Source: Streptomyces spiralis
GTDB lineage: Bacteria; Actinomycetota; Actinomycetes; Streptomycetales; Streptomycetaceae
Length of the DNA: 64,000 nucleotides
NCBI RefSeq assembly: GCF_014654675.1
Contig: NZ_BNBC01000019.1
Location: 75,780-139,779 of the forward strand
Reading direction: 5' to 3'
A program made the position numbers and the translations under genes. Under the pieces are notes generated by a model. It saw only the letters and a list, made by a program, of their open reading frames with translations. It was not told the origin of the DNA and ran no database searches. Position 1 is the stretch's first letter; each line of letters begins with the position of its first letter. Shown in pieces: positions 16,599 through 24,696 of this stretch.

Positions 16599-17759
16599 TC
16601 AGGCGTCCTTCTGGGTGCGGTCGAGCTTGAGCGCCTCGAAGACGGGCGCGTCGGAGAAGCGGAACAGGTCGAGGGCGCCGGAGTCGGAGTCGGTCGCGCC
16701 GGCCTCGGACTTCGCGGAGAACGGCTCCCAGGACGGGACGACGAACAGGTCGCCGCGCGTCACGGACCAGGACTTCTCCCCGACGGTGACCGTGCCGGAG
16801 CCGTCGAAGACCTGGTAGACCGACGAACCGGTCTCGCGCACCGGCGCGGTCTCGGTGCCGCGGGCGATGCGGTGGAACTCGGCGCGGACGGTCGGCAGGA
16901 CGTCGGAGCCGTCGTGCGGGTTGGAGTAGCGCACCGCGGCGTGGCCCGGCTCGACGGTGCCGCCGAAGCCCTCCTTCTCCAGCAGGAGCTGATCGCGGAG
17001 AGCGGCGTCGGTGTACTGCCACTTGTACGACAGCAGCGGGCTGCCCGGCGTGGCCGGGACGGCCGACAGCGGGCGCAGACCGGGGTGACCCCACAGCCGC
17101 TCGGAGCGCGACCGCTCCGGCGTGATCCGCTCGGCGTCGCTGATCTCGTCGCGCCCGAACTCGAAGAACTGTGCCTCGGTGACGTACTGGAAGGGGATGT
17201 CCAGGCCGTCGATCCAGGCCATCGGCTCGGCGGTGGCGTTGTGGTGGGCGTGCCAGTTCCAGCCGGCCTGCGGGAGGAAGTCGCCGCGGTTCATCGGCAC
17301 CGGGTCGCGCCCGACGACCGTCCACACGCCCTCGCCCTCGACGACGAAGCGGAAGGCGTGCTGGGTGTGCCGGTGCTCGGGGGCGTCCTCACCGGGCATG
17401 AGGTACTGGATGGCCGCCCACAGCGTCGGGGTGGCGAAGGGCCTCCCGCCGAGGGAGGGATTGGCCAGCGCGATGGCCCGGCGCTCACCGCCACGGCCGA
17501 CGGGAACCAGGTCGCCGGCCTGGGCCGCCAGCCGCCGCAGCCGCTCCCAGCGCCACAGGTGCGGCACGGCGCGCGACCGCGGGTGGGCCGGCATCAGGTC
17601 GCCGATCTCGGTCCACAGCGGGACGAGCAGTTCCTGCTCGAAGCCCCGGTACAGCCCTTCCAGCGCCGGGGTGACCGCGGGCTGCCCCTCCGCGGCGACA
17701 GCCTGGAGCCGGACCGGGGAACCCGTGGCGATGTCTTGGTCGATGGAGGTCTCAGTCAC
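16599..17759 (-). CDS. gentisate 1,2-dioxygenase (bicupin)
   Basis: A 386-residue two-cupin protein. The first cupin has APEHRHTQHAFRFVVEGEG near residue 123 and GDFLPQAGWNWHAHHN near residue 158, giving the His ligands for iron; the second cupin (VYQVFDGSGTV, GDLFVVPSW) is the degenerate C-terminal one typical of gentisate/1-hydroxy-2-naphthoate dioxygenases. It cleaves gentisate to maleylpyruvate. The start is GTG 17759, giving VTETSIDQD; no strong Shine-Dalgarno is visible. It is the first gene of the operon, divergent from the IclR regulator, with only 69 bases between start codons. Confidence 0.88.
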   Translation of the reverse strand: MTETSIDQDIATGSPVRLQAVAAEGQPAVTPALEGLYRGFEQELLVPLWTEIGDLMPAHPRSRAVPHLWRWERLRRLAAQAGDLVPVGRGGERRAIALANPSLGGRPFATPTLWAAIQYLMPGEDAPEHRHTQHAFRFVVEGEGVWTVVGRDPVPMNRGDFLPQAGWNWHAHHNATAEPMAWIDGLDIPFQYVTEAQFFEFGRDEISDAERITPERSRSERLWGHPGLRPLSAVPATPGSPLLSYKWQYTDAALRDQLLLEKEGFGGTVEPGHAAVRYSNPHDGSDVLPTVRAEFHRIARGTETAPVRETGSSVYQVFDGSGTVTVGEKSWSVTRGDLFVVPSWEPFSAKSEAGATDSDSGALDLFRFSDAPVFEALKLDRTQKDA

Positions 17760-17797
17760 GGCATCAGCGTGCGCCGCGTCTGGTGAGAGAACATGAA

Positions 17798-17816
17798 GAT
17801 TCTGGAAGGCAGAATC
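17798..17816. promoter_or_regulatory. perfect palindrome, likely IclR operator
   Basis: GATTCTG-GAAGG-CAGAATC is a perfect seven-base inverted repeat with a five-base spacer between the gentisate dioxygenase and IclR start codons. It is AT-richer than the surroundings. It would be inside the coding sequence if the regulator began at ATG 17793, which favours the 17829 start. Control of both directions by the adjacent IclR protein is an inference. Confidence 0.6.
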
Positions 17817-17828
17817 AGAGGACGCACC

Positions 17829-18605
17829 ATGGACAAGCCGCTGAAGACACCGCCGCCCTACCCGATCGCCAGCGTGGACCATGCGCTGCGGGCGGCGACC
17901 ATCCTGCAGATGGAGGGCGGCGCGACCGTCTCGCAGATCGCCGAGCGCCTCGGCGTCGCCCGGTCCACCGCCCACCGGATCCTGGCCATGCTGGTCTACC
18001 GGGACTTCGCCGTGCAGGACGAGGACCGCCTCTACCGCGCGGGACCGGTGCTGGAACTCGCCGCTCACTCCCAGTCCCTGGTCTCGCGGCTGCGCGCGGC
18101 GGCCATGCCCCACCTGCACCGGGTCGTCGACCTGCTCGGCGAGACCGCGAACCTGACGGTGCGCACCGGGGACACGGCCCGGTTCATCGCCAGCGTCGAG
18201 TGCCGGCAGGCCCTGCGGGTCGGCTCCCGGGAGGGCATGGTGTTCCCGGCGCACCGCACCACGGCGGGACTGCTCCTGCTCGCCGAACTCTCCGACGAGG
18301 AACTGGCCGAGGTGTACGCCCCCGAGCGCTACCGCGATCGTCCGGCCGACCGACCGGACCTCGACCGCCTGCGCACGGAGCTGACACGGCTGCGGCGCAA
18401 CGGGTTCGCCGTCAACAAGGAACGGTCCGAGCGGGGTCTGATCGCCGTGGGCGTGCCGGTGCGCGATCGAGACGGCACCGCGCTGGCCGGCCTGTCGGTG
18501 TCGATGCCCAGCGTCCGCTACGCCTCGCACCGCCTCCCGTCCCTGGTCACGGCCCTGAGTACGGCGGCGCTCGCTCTGGAGGACGACCTGGCCGAGCGTC
18601 GCTGA
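17829..18605 (+). CDS. IclR family transcriptional regulator
   Basis: A 258-residue IclR regulator from ATG 17829, preceded by AGAGGA at 8 bases; an upstream ATG at 17793 would add 12 residues and place the palindrome inside the gene. The N-terminal winged HTH (ATVSQIAERLGVARSTAHRIL) occupies residues about 30-60, and the C-terminal GAF-like effector domain includes MVFPAHRTTAGLLLLAELS and NKERSERGLIAVGVPV. Divergent orientation to the gentisate operon suggests it senses 3-hydroxybenzoate, gentisate or a related aromatic acid. Confidence 0.9.
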   Translation: MDKPLKTPPPYPIASVDHALRAATILQMEGGATVSQIAERLGVARSTAHRILAMLVYRDFAVQDEDRLYRAGPVLELAAHSQSLVSRLRAAAMPHLHRVVDLLGETANLTVRTGDTARFIASVECRQALRVGSREGMVFPAHRTTAGLLLLAELSDEELAEVYAPERYRDRPADRPDLDRLRTELTRLRRNGFAVNKERSERGLIAVGVPVRDRDGTALAGLSVSMPSVRYASHRLPSLVTALSTAALALEDDLAERR

Positions 18606-18607
18606 TC

Positions 18608-18623
18608 CGGGCCGGGCGGCCCG
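18608..18623. terminator. short hairpin between convergent IclR and TetR genes
   Basis: CGGGCC-GGGC-GGCCCG forms a perfect six-pair stem with a tetraloop, two bases after the IclR stop and three before the TetR stop. Suitable as a bidirectional terminator. Confidence 0.5.
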
Positions 18624-18626
18624 CCG

Positions 18627-19310
18627 TCAGGAGCGCGGGCACGCGGCGATGGACTCGCCGAGGGCCGCGACCGCGTCGGTGAGCAGGTCCATCGCCTCGG
18701 CCATCGAGCGGGAAGGGTCGGCCTGCCAGGCGACGAAGGCCCCGTCGAAGCCCGCGATGGCGAAGTAGTCCAGCCGGTCGGCCACGGCCTGCGCGACCTC
18801 CGGGCCGTACTCGGCGAACGAGTCGGCGATCATGTGGTTCATGAGCGCGCGGCCGTCCCGCCGCACCCGTTCGATGATCCGGTCGACCTCCGCGGCCTCC
18901 GCCGCCTCCGCCACCTCGGCGTTCATCACCAGGATCAGATGCAGCCGCAGGAAGTCCGGGTGGGCGAGGAAGACCTCCCCGGTGCGCCGGAGGTACCAAC
19001 CGAGCCGCTCCCGTGCGCTGCCCTCGCGCGGGGGATCCGCCTGCGCCTCGGCCATGTGCCGGAAGAACGTGTAGGCGCCGTGCTCCATCACCGCGGAGAG
19101 CAGCCCGCCCTTGGAACGGAAGTGGTGGTAGACCGCGCTCTTGGGCAATCCCGACTCACGGCTGAGCTCCGACAGCGTGGTCGCCGCGAATCCACGCTCT
19201 GCCATCAGGCGTGACGCGACCTCGAGGATCTCCTCCCGGGAGCGCCGCCCCCTGCGGTTGCCGGTGTTGTCGCGCCTGGGTTCCACGCGCTGAAGCATAC
19301 CTGCGCTCAT
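18627..19310 (-). CDS. TetR family transcriptional regulator
   Basis: A 227-residue TetR regulator. The HTH is RSREEILEVASRLMAERGFA followed by TTLSELSRESGLPKSAVYHHF, near residues 24-70. The rest is a helical ligand domain with an Ala/Glu-rich EVAEAAEAAEVDRI segment. The start may be ATG 19310 or ATG 19298; neither has a strong ribosome-binding site. It is divergent from the meta-cleavage operon, whose promoter region carries TetR-style inverted repeats, so it probably represses that operon until a phenylpropanoid-type inducer appears. Confidence 0.9.
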   Translation of the reverse strand: MSAGMLQRVEPRRDNTGNRRGRRSREEILEVASRLMAERGFAATTLSELSRESGLPKSAVYHHFRSKGGLLSAVMEHGAYTFFRHMAEAQADPPREGSARERLGWYLRRTGEVFLAHPDFLRLHLILVMNAEVAEAAEAAEVDRIIERVRRDGRALMNHMIADSFAEYGPEVAQAVADRLDYFAIAGFDGAFVAWQADPSRSMAEAMDLLTDAVAALGESIAACPRS

Positions 19311-19422
19311 TCGGCCGGAGATTAGGGCCTGTCCTCGGCGATACGGGTGCTGATTCTGCTGTGCGGAATCCGTGATGCACCCCCTTGACCGGCTTTTTCG
19401 GACCGTGTGACAGTCCCCACTA

Positions 19423-19454
19423 TTGGACTGAACGACCGGTCCAAAACTTTGGAC
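19423..19454. promoter_or_regulatory. overlapping inverted repeats upstream of the meta-cleavage operon
   Basis: TTGGAC at 19423-19428 is inverted as GTCCAA at 19439-19444, ten bases apart, and GTCCAAA-AC-TTTGGAC at 19439-19454 is a second perfect palindrome sharing that arm. A TTGACC hexamer lies at 19385. The cluster ends 15 bases before the hydroxylase start codon and probably is the operator for the divergent TetR regulator. Confidence 0.55.
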
Positions 19455-19469
19455 GGCAAGGAGGCCGCC

Positions 19470-21017
19470 ATGCCCCAGAACTTCGACGCCGACGTCGCCG
19501 TCATCGGCTACGGCCCCACGGGCGTCGTCGGTGCTCTGACCCTCGCTCAGCAGGGCGCGCGAGTGATCGCCTTCGAACGGGACAAAGAGATCTATCCGCG
19601 GGCCCGGGCGGTCACGGTCAACGACTGGACCATGCGGATCTTCCAGAGCCTGGGCATCGGCGAGCGCATCGAGAAGGTGATCGACCCGCAGCGTGCGCTG
19701 CGCTGGATGACGTACGACGGGCACGAGGTGATGCGCGTCGAGCATCCGCCGTCGGCGCTCGGGGCGAGGGCACGCTTCTACAACATCTACCAGCCGGTCA
19801 TGGAGGCCGAGCTGCGGGCCTGCGCGCAGGACCGAGGGGATCTGATCTCGGTGCGCTACGGCGCCGAGGTGACGGAGATCGAGCAGGACGGCTCCGGGGT
19901 CACGGTCACCGCCACCGACACGGCCACCGGCGAGGTCCGCCGGTTCCGGACCCGGTACGCGATCGCCGCGGACGGCGGCAGCAGCAGGACCCGGCAGCGG
20001 CTGGGCATCCAGTTGCTCGGCGACACCAACGAGGTCACCTGGGTGGTCATCGACTGCCGGGTCAAGCGCTGGTGGCCCGATCGCGACTTCCTCACCTTCT
20101 GGACGGACAGGGAGCGGCCGGTCGTCGACATCGCGCTGTCGGCAGGCAACCACCGCTGGGAGATCCCGCTCAAGCCGCACGAGACCGAGGCCGACTTCCC
20201 CACCGGCACCGAGGTGTGGCCCCTGCTCAAGGCGCTGGGCGTGAGCGAGGACGACGTCGAGATCCACCAGCACGCCTTCTACCGGCACCACGTACGGATG
20301 GCGCGGACCTGGCGCTCCGGCCGGGTCTTCCTGGCCGGCGACGCCGCGCATCTCATGCCGCCGTGGGCGGGCGCCGGAATGCAGACCGGGATGCGCGACG
20401 CGCACAACCTGGGCTGGAAGCTCGGCCGGGTGCTGGCCGGTCAGCTGCCCGAGTCCTGGCTCGACACCTATGAGGCCGAGCGCCGCCCGAACGCCGCCTT
20501 CTACACCGGGCTCGCGGTGCAGCTCGGCCGGGTGATCAAGCAGGAGATGTCCGACGAGGAGCGGGCCGCCCTGTCCGCGCCGCCGCCCGAGGGACTCGTC
20601 ACCCCCTTCGAGCCGCCGCTGATCGCGCCGCCGGTGCTGGAGGCCGGCTGGCTGCGCGGCCCGCTCGGCGACGGCAGCGTCGTCGGCCGGATGGTGCCGC
20701 AGCCGGTGGTCGGCGACACCGTCGGCCGGATGGGGCGGCTGGACGAACTGCTCGGCGACACCTTCGTGCTGCTGGGCGACGACGTCGACCCCTCGACGCT
20801 GCTGACCGAGGAGGAGCGCCGGCAGTGGGACGCGCTCGGCGCCCGCTACCGCGCGGTCCGCCCGCAGAACGCCTACACCCAGGGACCCGACGAACTCGTC
20901 GACCTGGACGGCGTGCTCGGCGCCTGGCTGCGCCGGTACGGGGTGCGCGCGGTGGCGCTGCGCCCCGACCGCTTCGTGGCCGCCGCCGACACCAGCGGGC
21001 TCGCCGTACCCGCCTGA
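19470..21017 (+). CDS. mhpA: MhpA-like 3-(3-hydroxyphenyl)propionate hydroxylase (FAD monooxygenase)
   Basis: A 515-residue class A flavoprotein hydroxylase of the PheA/TfdB/MhpA type. VAVIGYGPTGVVGALTLAQQ at residues 10-29 binds FAD, IAADGGSSRTR near residue 168 is the DG motif, and RVFLAGDAAHLMPPWAG near residue 285 is the GD motif with the MhpA-type extension. A C-terminal thioredoxin-like half follows. It starts at ATG 19470 behind AAGGAGG. It is the first gene of a six-gene operon and would add an ortho hydroxyl before ring cleavage. Exact substrate (3-hydroxyphenylpropionate, hydroxycinnamate or another meta-phenol) cannot be fixed. Confidence 0.85.
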   Translation: MPQNFDADVAVIGYGPTGVVGALTLAQQGARVIAFERDKEIYPRARAVTVNDWTMRIFQSLGIGERIEKVIDPQRALRWMTYDGHEVMRVEHPPSALGARARFYNIYQPVMEAELRACAQDRGDLISVRYGAEVTEIEQDGSGVTVTATDTATGEVRRFRTRYAIAADGGSSRTRQRLGIQLLGDTNEVTWVVIDCRVKRWWPDRDFLTFWTDRERPVVDIALSAGNHRWEIPLKPHETEADFPTGTEVWPLLKALGVSEDDVEIHQHAFYRHHVRMARTWRSGRVFLAGDAAHLMPPWAGAGMQTGMRDAHNLGWKLGRVLAGQLPESWLDTYEAERRPNAAFYTGLAVQLGRVIKQEMSDEERAALSAPPPEGLVTPFEPPLIAPPVLEAGWLRGPLGDGSVVGRMVPQPVVGDTVGRMGRLDELLGDTFVLLGDDVDPSTLLTEEERRQWDALGARYRAVRPQNAYTQGPDELVDLDGVLGAWLRRYGVRAVALRPDRFVAAADTSGLAVPA

Positions 21018-21052
21018 CCGCCCGTCCACCCACCTTCAAGGAGAGATGTCCC

Positions 21053-22003
21053 ATGAGCGGAGTCAAGGAACTCGCCTACGTCGTCTACGAGGTCGGCGAT
21101 CTCACCGACTGGGAGCGCTTCGGTGTCGAGTTGCTCGGTATGCAGCTCGGCGAGCGCGGCGAGGACCGGTTCACCCTGCGTCTGGACGAGAAGGCGCACC
21201 GCTGGATCGTCACCCGGGGACCGGCCGACGACCTGGTCGTCAGCGGCTACGAGGTCGAGGGCGACGCCGAACTCGACGTGCTCGTCGAGCGGTTGCGGGC
21301 CGCCGGCCTCCGGGTCGACGAGGGGGACGCGGCGCTCGCCGCGGACCGCCGGGTGGAGCGGATCTTCACCACCACCGACCCCATGGGCAACCGCGTCGAA
21401 CTGGTCACCGGCCTGGCCGACGCCGACACCCCGTTCGCCTCCGAGGCGTTGCTCGGCGAGTTCGTCACCGGGGCCGGCGGCGCCGGACACCAGGTGCTGC
21501 TGGCCCACGGAGTGAGCCGCGAGGAGTACCTCGGCTTCTACCGCGACCTGCTCGGCTTCAAGATCAGCGACATCATCGTCGAGGAACTGGCCCCCGGCAT
21601 CGTCGCGGACCTGATCTTCCTGCACTGCAACGGCCGCCACCACACGGTCGCGTTCGGCGACATGCCCTCCCCCAAGCGCACTCACCACTTCATGGTCGAG
21701 GTCACCGACATCCGGGACGTGGGCCTGGCCTACGACCGCTGTACGGACGCCAAGCAGCCGTTCGAGATGACGCTGGGGATGCACCCCAACGACCACATGT
21801 TCAGCTTCTACGTCTTCACCCCCTCCGGCTTCTCCGTCGAGTACGGCTGGGGCGGGCTCATCATCGACGACGCCACCTGGCAGGTGCGCACCCTCGACCG
21901 GCTGCACAGCTGGGGCCACCGCCCGCCGGGCGTGGTGGCCGAGCTGCTGGCCGCGGCGCCGTCCCCGCTGGAAACCGAAGGAACCGCAGGAGGAGAGCGC
22001 TGA
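21053..22003 (+). CDS. type I extradiol ring-cleavage dioxygenase (two VOC domains)
   Basis: A 316-residue protein with paired vicinal-oxygen-chelate domains, as in BphC/HsaC-type 2,3-dihydroxybiphenyl 1,2-dioxygenases. The C-terminal domain carries the probable iron ligands: His in GAGHQVLL near residue 144, His in KRTHHFMVEV near residue 211 and Glu in FSVEYGWG near residue 263. It cleaves the catechol made by the preceding hydroxylase. Notably it is not the type III LigB-like MhpB found in the E. coli mhp operon. Its TGA overlaps the hydrolase ATG (TGATG). AAGGAGAG precedes the start. Confidence 0.86.
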   Translation: MSGVKELAYVVYEVGDLTDWERFGVELLGMQLGERGEDRFTLRLDEKAHRWIVTRGPADDLVVSGYEVEGDAELDVLVERLRAAGLRVDEGDAALAADRRVERIFTTTDPMGNRVELVTGLADADTPFASEALLGEFVTGAGGAGHQVLLAHGVSREEYLGFYRDLLGFKISDIIVEELAPGIVADLIFLHCNGRHHTVAFGDMPSPKRTHHFMVEVTDIRDVGLAYDRCTDAKQPFEMTLGMHPNDHMFSFYVFTPSGFSVEYGWGGLIIDDATWQVRTLDRLHSWGHRPPGVVAELLAAAPSPLETEGTAGGER

Positions 22004-22860
22004 TGGCACTCGACAAGGAACAGGCCGCACGTACGGTCAGGACCCGCGACTGGTCGCTGCGCTACTACGAGGCCGGCTCCGGCCATCCGCTGGTGCTGCT
22101 GCACGGCAGCGGCCCGGGGGCGACCGGCTGGAGCAACTTCAGCGGCAACATCGAGGCCCTCGCCGAGCACTTCCACGTGTACGCCGTCGACATGCCCGGC
22201 TGGGGTGAGTCGGACCAGGCCACGGTCGACCGGCTGGACCACGTCGACGCCGCGATCCAGTTCCTCGACGCGCTGGACATCCCCCGGGCCGCGTTCGTGG
22301 GCAACTCGATGGGCGGCCAGACCTCGCTCCGGCTGGCCACCGAGCACCCCGGGCGGATCAGCCACCTGGTGACGATGGGACCGCCGGTGGGGCGTATGCC
22401 GAGCCTGTTCGGGGCCGGTGACGGGCCGTCCGAGGGGCTGAAGGTCCTCATCGAGGCCTACCAGGACCCGAGCCCGCAGAACATGCGCCGGCTGGTCGAG
22501 ATCATGTGCTACGACAAGGCGCGCTTCGCGACGCCCGAGCTGTGCGAGGCCCGTTCGCAGGCGGCCCTCGCCCGGCCCGAGCACCTGGCCAACTATGTGG
22601 CGGGGCTGCCGCACGGTGCGCCGCTGCCGCGCTGGGTGGACCCGGCCCGGCTGCGCGACATCGCGGTGCCCACCCTGCTCGTCCACGGCCGCGACGACCG
22701 GGTGGTCCCCTTCGAGAACTCCCTGTTCCTGCTGGCGAACATCCCCGACTCCCGGCTGGTCCTGCTCAACCGCTGCGGGCACTGGGCGATGATCGAGCAC
22801 GCCGAGGAGTTCAACCGGCTGGTCGTCGACTTCGTCCGGGGGAATCCCGGCGATGAGTGA
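22003..22860 (+). CDS. mhpC: alpha/beta hydrolase, MhpC/BphD-like meta-cleavage product hydrolase
   Basis: A 285-residue alpha/beta hydrolase. The oxyanion segment LLHGSGPGATGWSNF near residues 31-45, nucleophile elbow VGNSMGGQ near residue 104, acidic residue in HGRDDRVVP near residue 226 and NRCGHWAMIEHAEEF with the catalytic His near residue 254 give a complete Ser-Asp-His triad of the C-C bond hydrolase group. It hydrolyses the ring-fission product to 2-hydroxypenta-2,4-dienoate and a carboxylic acid. Both ends overlap neighbours (start in TGATG, last eight bases inside the hydratase gene). Confidence 0.88.
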   Translation: MALDKEQAARTVRTRDWSLRYYEAGSGHPLVLLHGSGPGATGWSNFSGNIEALAEHFHVYAVDMPGWGESDQATVDRLDHVDAAIQFLDALDIPRAAFVGNSMGGQTSLRLATEHPGRISHLVTMGPPVGRMPSLFGAGDGPSEGLKVLIEAYQDPSPQNMRRLVEIMCYDKARFATPELCEARSQAALARPEHLANYVAGLPHGAPLPRWVDPARLRDIAVPTLLVHGRDDRVVPFENSLFLLANIPDSRLVLLNRCGHWAMIEHAEEFNRLVVDFVRGNPGDE

Positions 22861-23716
22861 CACCAGGCAGGTGCGGCGGGCGTCCGCTGCCTCCGACGTG
22901 CCGCAGGAGGCCGGCGCCCAGCAGGTGCCGCAGGGGGTCGCCGAGGCGGCCGCTCGACTGCTGGAGGCCGCCGCCACCCGCGTCCCGTGCGCTCCGGTGC
23001 GGGATCTGATCGGCACCACCGACACCGGTGCCGCGTACGCCGTGCAGCAGCGGGTCACGGCGGCGCGCCTGGCGCGCGGCGCACGCGTCGTGGGCCACAA
23101 GATCGGGCTGACCTCACCCGCCGTGCAGCACCAGCTCGGCGTGGACCAGCCGGACTTCGGAGTGCTGCTGGACGACATGGGACACGCGGACGGCGACACC
23201 GTGCCGTACGCGTCCGTGCTCCAGCCCCGGGTCGAGGCCGAGATCGCGTTCGTGCTGGGCGCGGACCTGGCGGAAGGCCCACTGGATCCGGCCCGGGTGC
23301 GGGCCGCGGTCGACCACGCCGTGGCCGCCCTGGAGATCTGCGGCAGCCGTATCGCCGGCTGGGACATCACGCTGTCCGACACCATCGCCGACAACGCCTC
23401 CGCGGGCGCCTTCGTGCTCGGCCGGGAGCGCCGCAGCCTCGCCGAGTTCGAACCGCGGACGGCCGTGATGGAGATGTCCGTCGACGGCCGGACCGTGTCC
23501 GAGGGCACCGGCGCGGACTGCCTGGGCGACCCGCTCGCCGCGGTGCTCTGGCTGGCCCGCACGGCACGTGACCTGGGCGATCCGCTGCGCGCCGGCCATG
23601 TGGTGCTCTCCGGTGCGCTCGGTCGGATGTGTCCGCTCGCGCCGGGCGCACGGGTCACGGCGGTGATCGGCGGGCTGGGCACGGTCACCACCGCCATCGG
23701 GAAAGGAACGGCATGA
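22853..23716 (+). CDS. mhpD: 2-keto-4-pentenoate hydratase (MhpD)
   Basis: A 287-residue FAH-superfamily hydratase. VVGHKIGLTSPAVQHQLGV near residues 82-100, the metal-binding RVEAEIAFVLG near residue 125 and SGALGRMCPLAPG near residue 250 are characteristic. It hydrates 2-hydroxypenta-2,4-dienoate to 4-hydroxy-2-oxovalerate. The first 30 residues are an Ala/Gln-rich extension without obvious function. The start overlaps the hydrolase end by eight bases and the stop overlaps the next start (ATGA). Confidence 0.9.
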   Translation: MSDTRQVRRASAASDVPQEAGAQQVPQGVAEAAARLLEAAATRVPCAPVRDLIGTTDTGAAYAVQQRVTAARLARGARVVGHKIGLTSPAVQHQLGVDQPDFGVLLDDMGHADGDTVPYASVLQPRVEAEIAFVLGADLAEGPLDPARVRAAVDHAVAALEICGSRIAGWDITLSDTIADNASAGAFVLGRERRSLAEFEPRTAVMEMSVDGRTVSEGTGADCLGDPLAAVLWLARTARDLGDPLRAGHVVLSGALGRMCPLAPGARVTAVIGGLGTVTTAIGKGTA

Positions 23717-24696
23717 CAACGCGAGCAGACGGTGCGCCCCGCACCAAGGTCGCGATCATCGGCTCGGGCAACATCGGTACCGATCTCATGATCAAGGTGC
23801 TGCGCACCGCCCGGCACCTGGAGATGGGCGCCCTGGTCGGCATCGACCCGGCGTCCGACGGCCTGGCCCGGGCCAGGCGCCTGGGCGTGGTCACCACGCA
23901 CGAGGGCGTGGACGGGCTGATCGCCCTGCCCGGCTTCGACGAGATCGGCATCGTCTTCGACGCCACCTCGGCGGGGGCCCACCAGGCCAACGCGGCGAAG
24001 CTGACACCGCTGGGCAAGCGGCTGATCGACCTGACCCCGGCGGCGATCGGCCCGTACATCGTCCCGGCGGTCAACATGGAGGAGCACCTGGACGCTCCGA
24101 ACGTGAACATGGTCACCTGCGGCGGCCAGGCCACCATCCCGGTGATTGCCGCCATCTCCCGGGTGGTCCCGGTCCGCTACGCGGAGATCGTCGCCTCGAT
24201 CGCCTCCAAGTCGGCCGGTCCGGGCACCCGGGCCAACATCGACGAGTTCACCGAGACCACGTCCCGGGCGCTGGTCGAGGTGGGCGGCGCGGACCGCGGC
24301 AAGGCGATCATCATCCTCAACCCGGCCGAGCCCCCGCTGATCATGCGGGACACCGTGCTCTGCCTGGTGGAGGCGCCCGACACCACCCGGCACGCCGCGA
24401 TCCGGGAGAGCGTCGCCGCGATGGTGGCGGAGGTGGCGGCCTACGTCCCCGGCTACCGGCTGAAGCAGCAGGTGCAGATCACCCCGGTTCCCGGGGACCA
24501 GCCGGTCCGGACCCTGCTGGCCGAGGGCGCGGCCGGCCGGCCGACCCACCAGGTGTCCGTGTTCCTGGAGGTGGAGGGCGCGGCCCACTACCTCCCGGCC
24601 TACGCGGGCAACCTCGACATCATGACCTCGGCCGCCCTCGGGGTGGCCGAGCGGATCGCGGCCCGTACGGCCGGTGCCTGTGAGGTGACCGCATGA
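23713..24696 (+). CDS. mhpF: acylating acetaldehyde dehydrogenase (MhpF)
   Basis: A 327-residue NAD/CoA-dependent enzyme. KVAIIGSGNIGTDLMIKVLR near residue 12 is the Rossmann nucleotide-binding motif and NMVTCGGQATIPV near residue 135 carries the catalytic Cys. The enzyme converts acetaldehyde released by the aldolase to acetyl-CoA, usually with channelling in a heterotetramer with MhpE, whose gene follows with an ATGA overlap. Start at ATG 23713 behind GAAAGGA. Confidence 0.93.
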   Translation: MTTRADGAPRTKVAIIGSGNIGTDLMIKVLRTARHLEMGALVGIDPASDGLARARRLGVVTTHEGVDGLIALPGFDEIGIVFDATSAGAHQANAAKLTPLGKRLIDLTPAAIGPYIVPAVNMEEHLDAPNVNMVTCGGQATIPVIAAISRVVPVRYAEIVASIASKSAGPGTRANIDEFTETTSRALVEVGGADRGKAIIILNPAEPPLIMRDTVLCLVEAPDTTRHAAIRESVAAMVAEVAAYVPGYRLKQQVQITPVPGDQPVRTLLAEGAAGRPTHQVSVFLEVEGAAHYLPAYAGNLDIMTSAALGVAERIAARTAGACEVTA

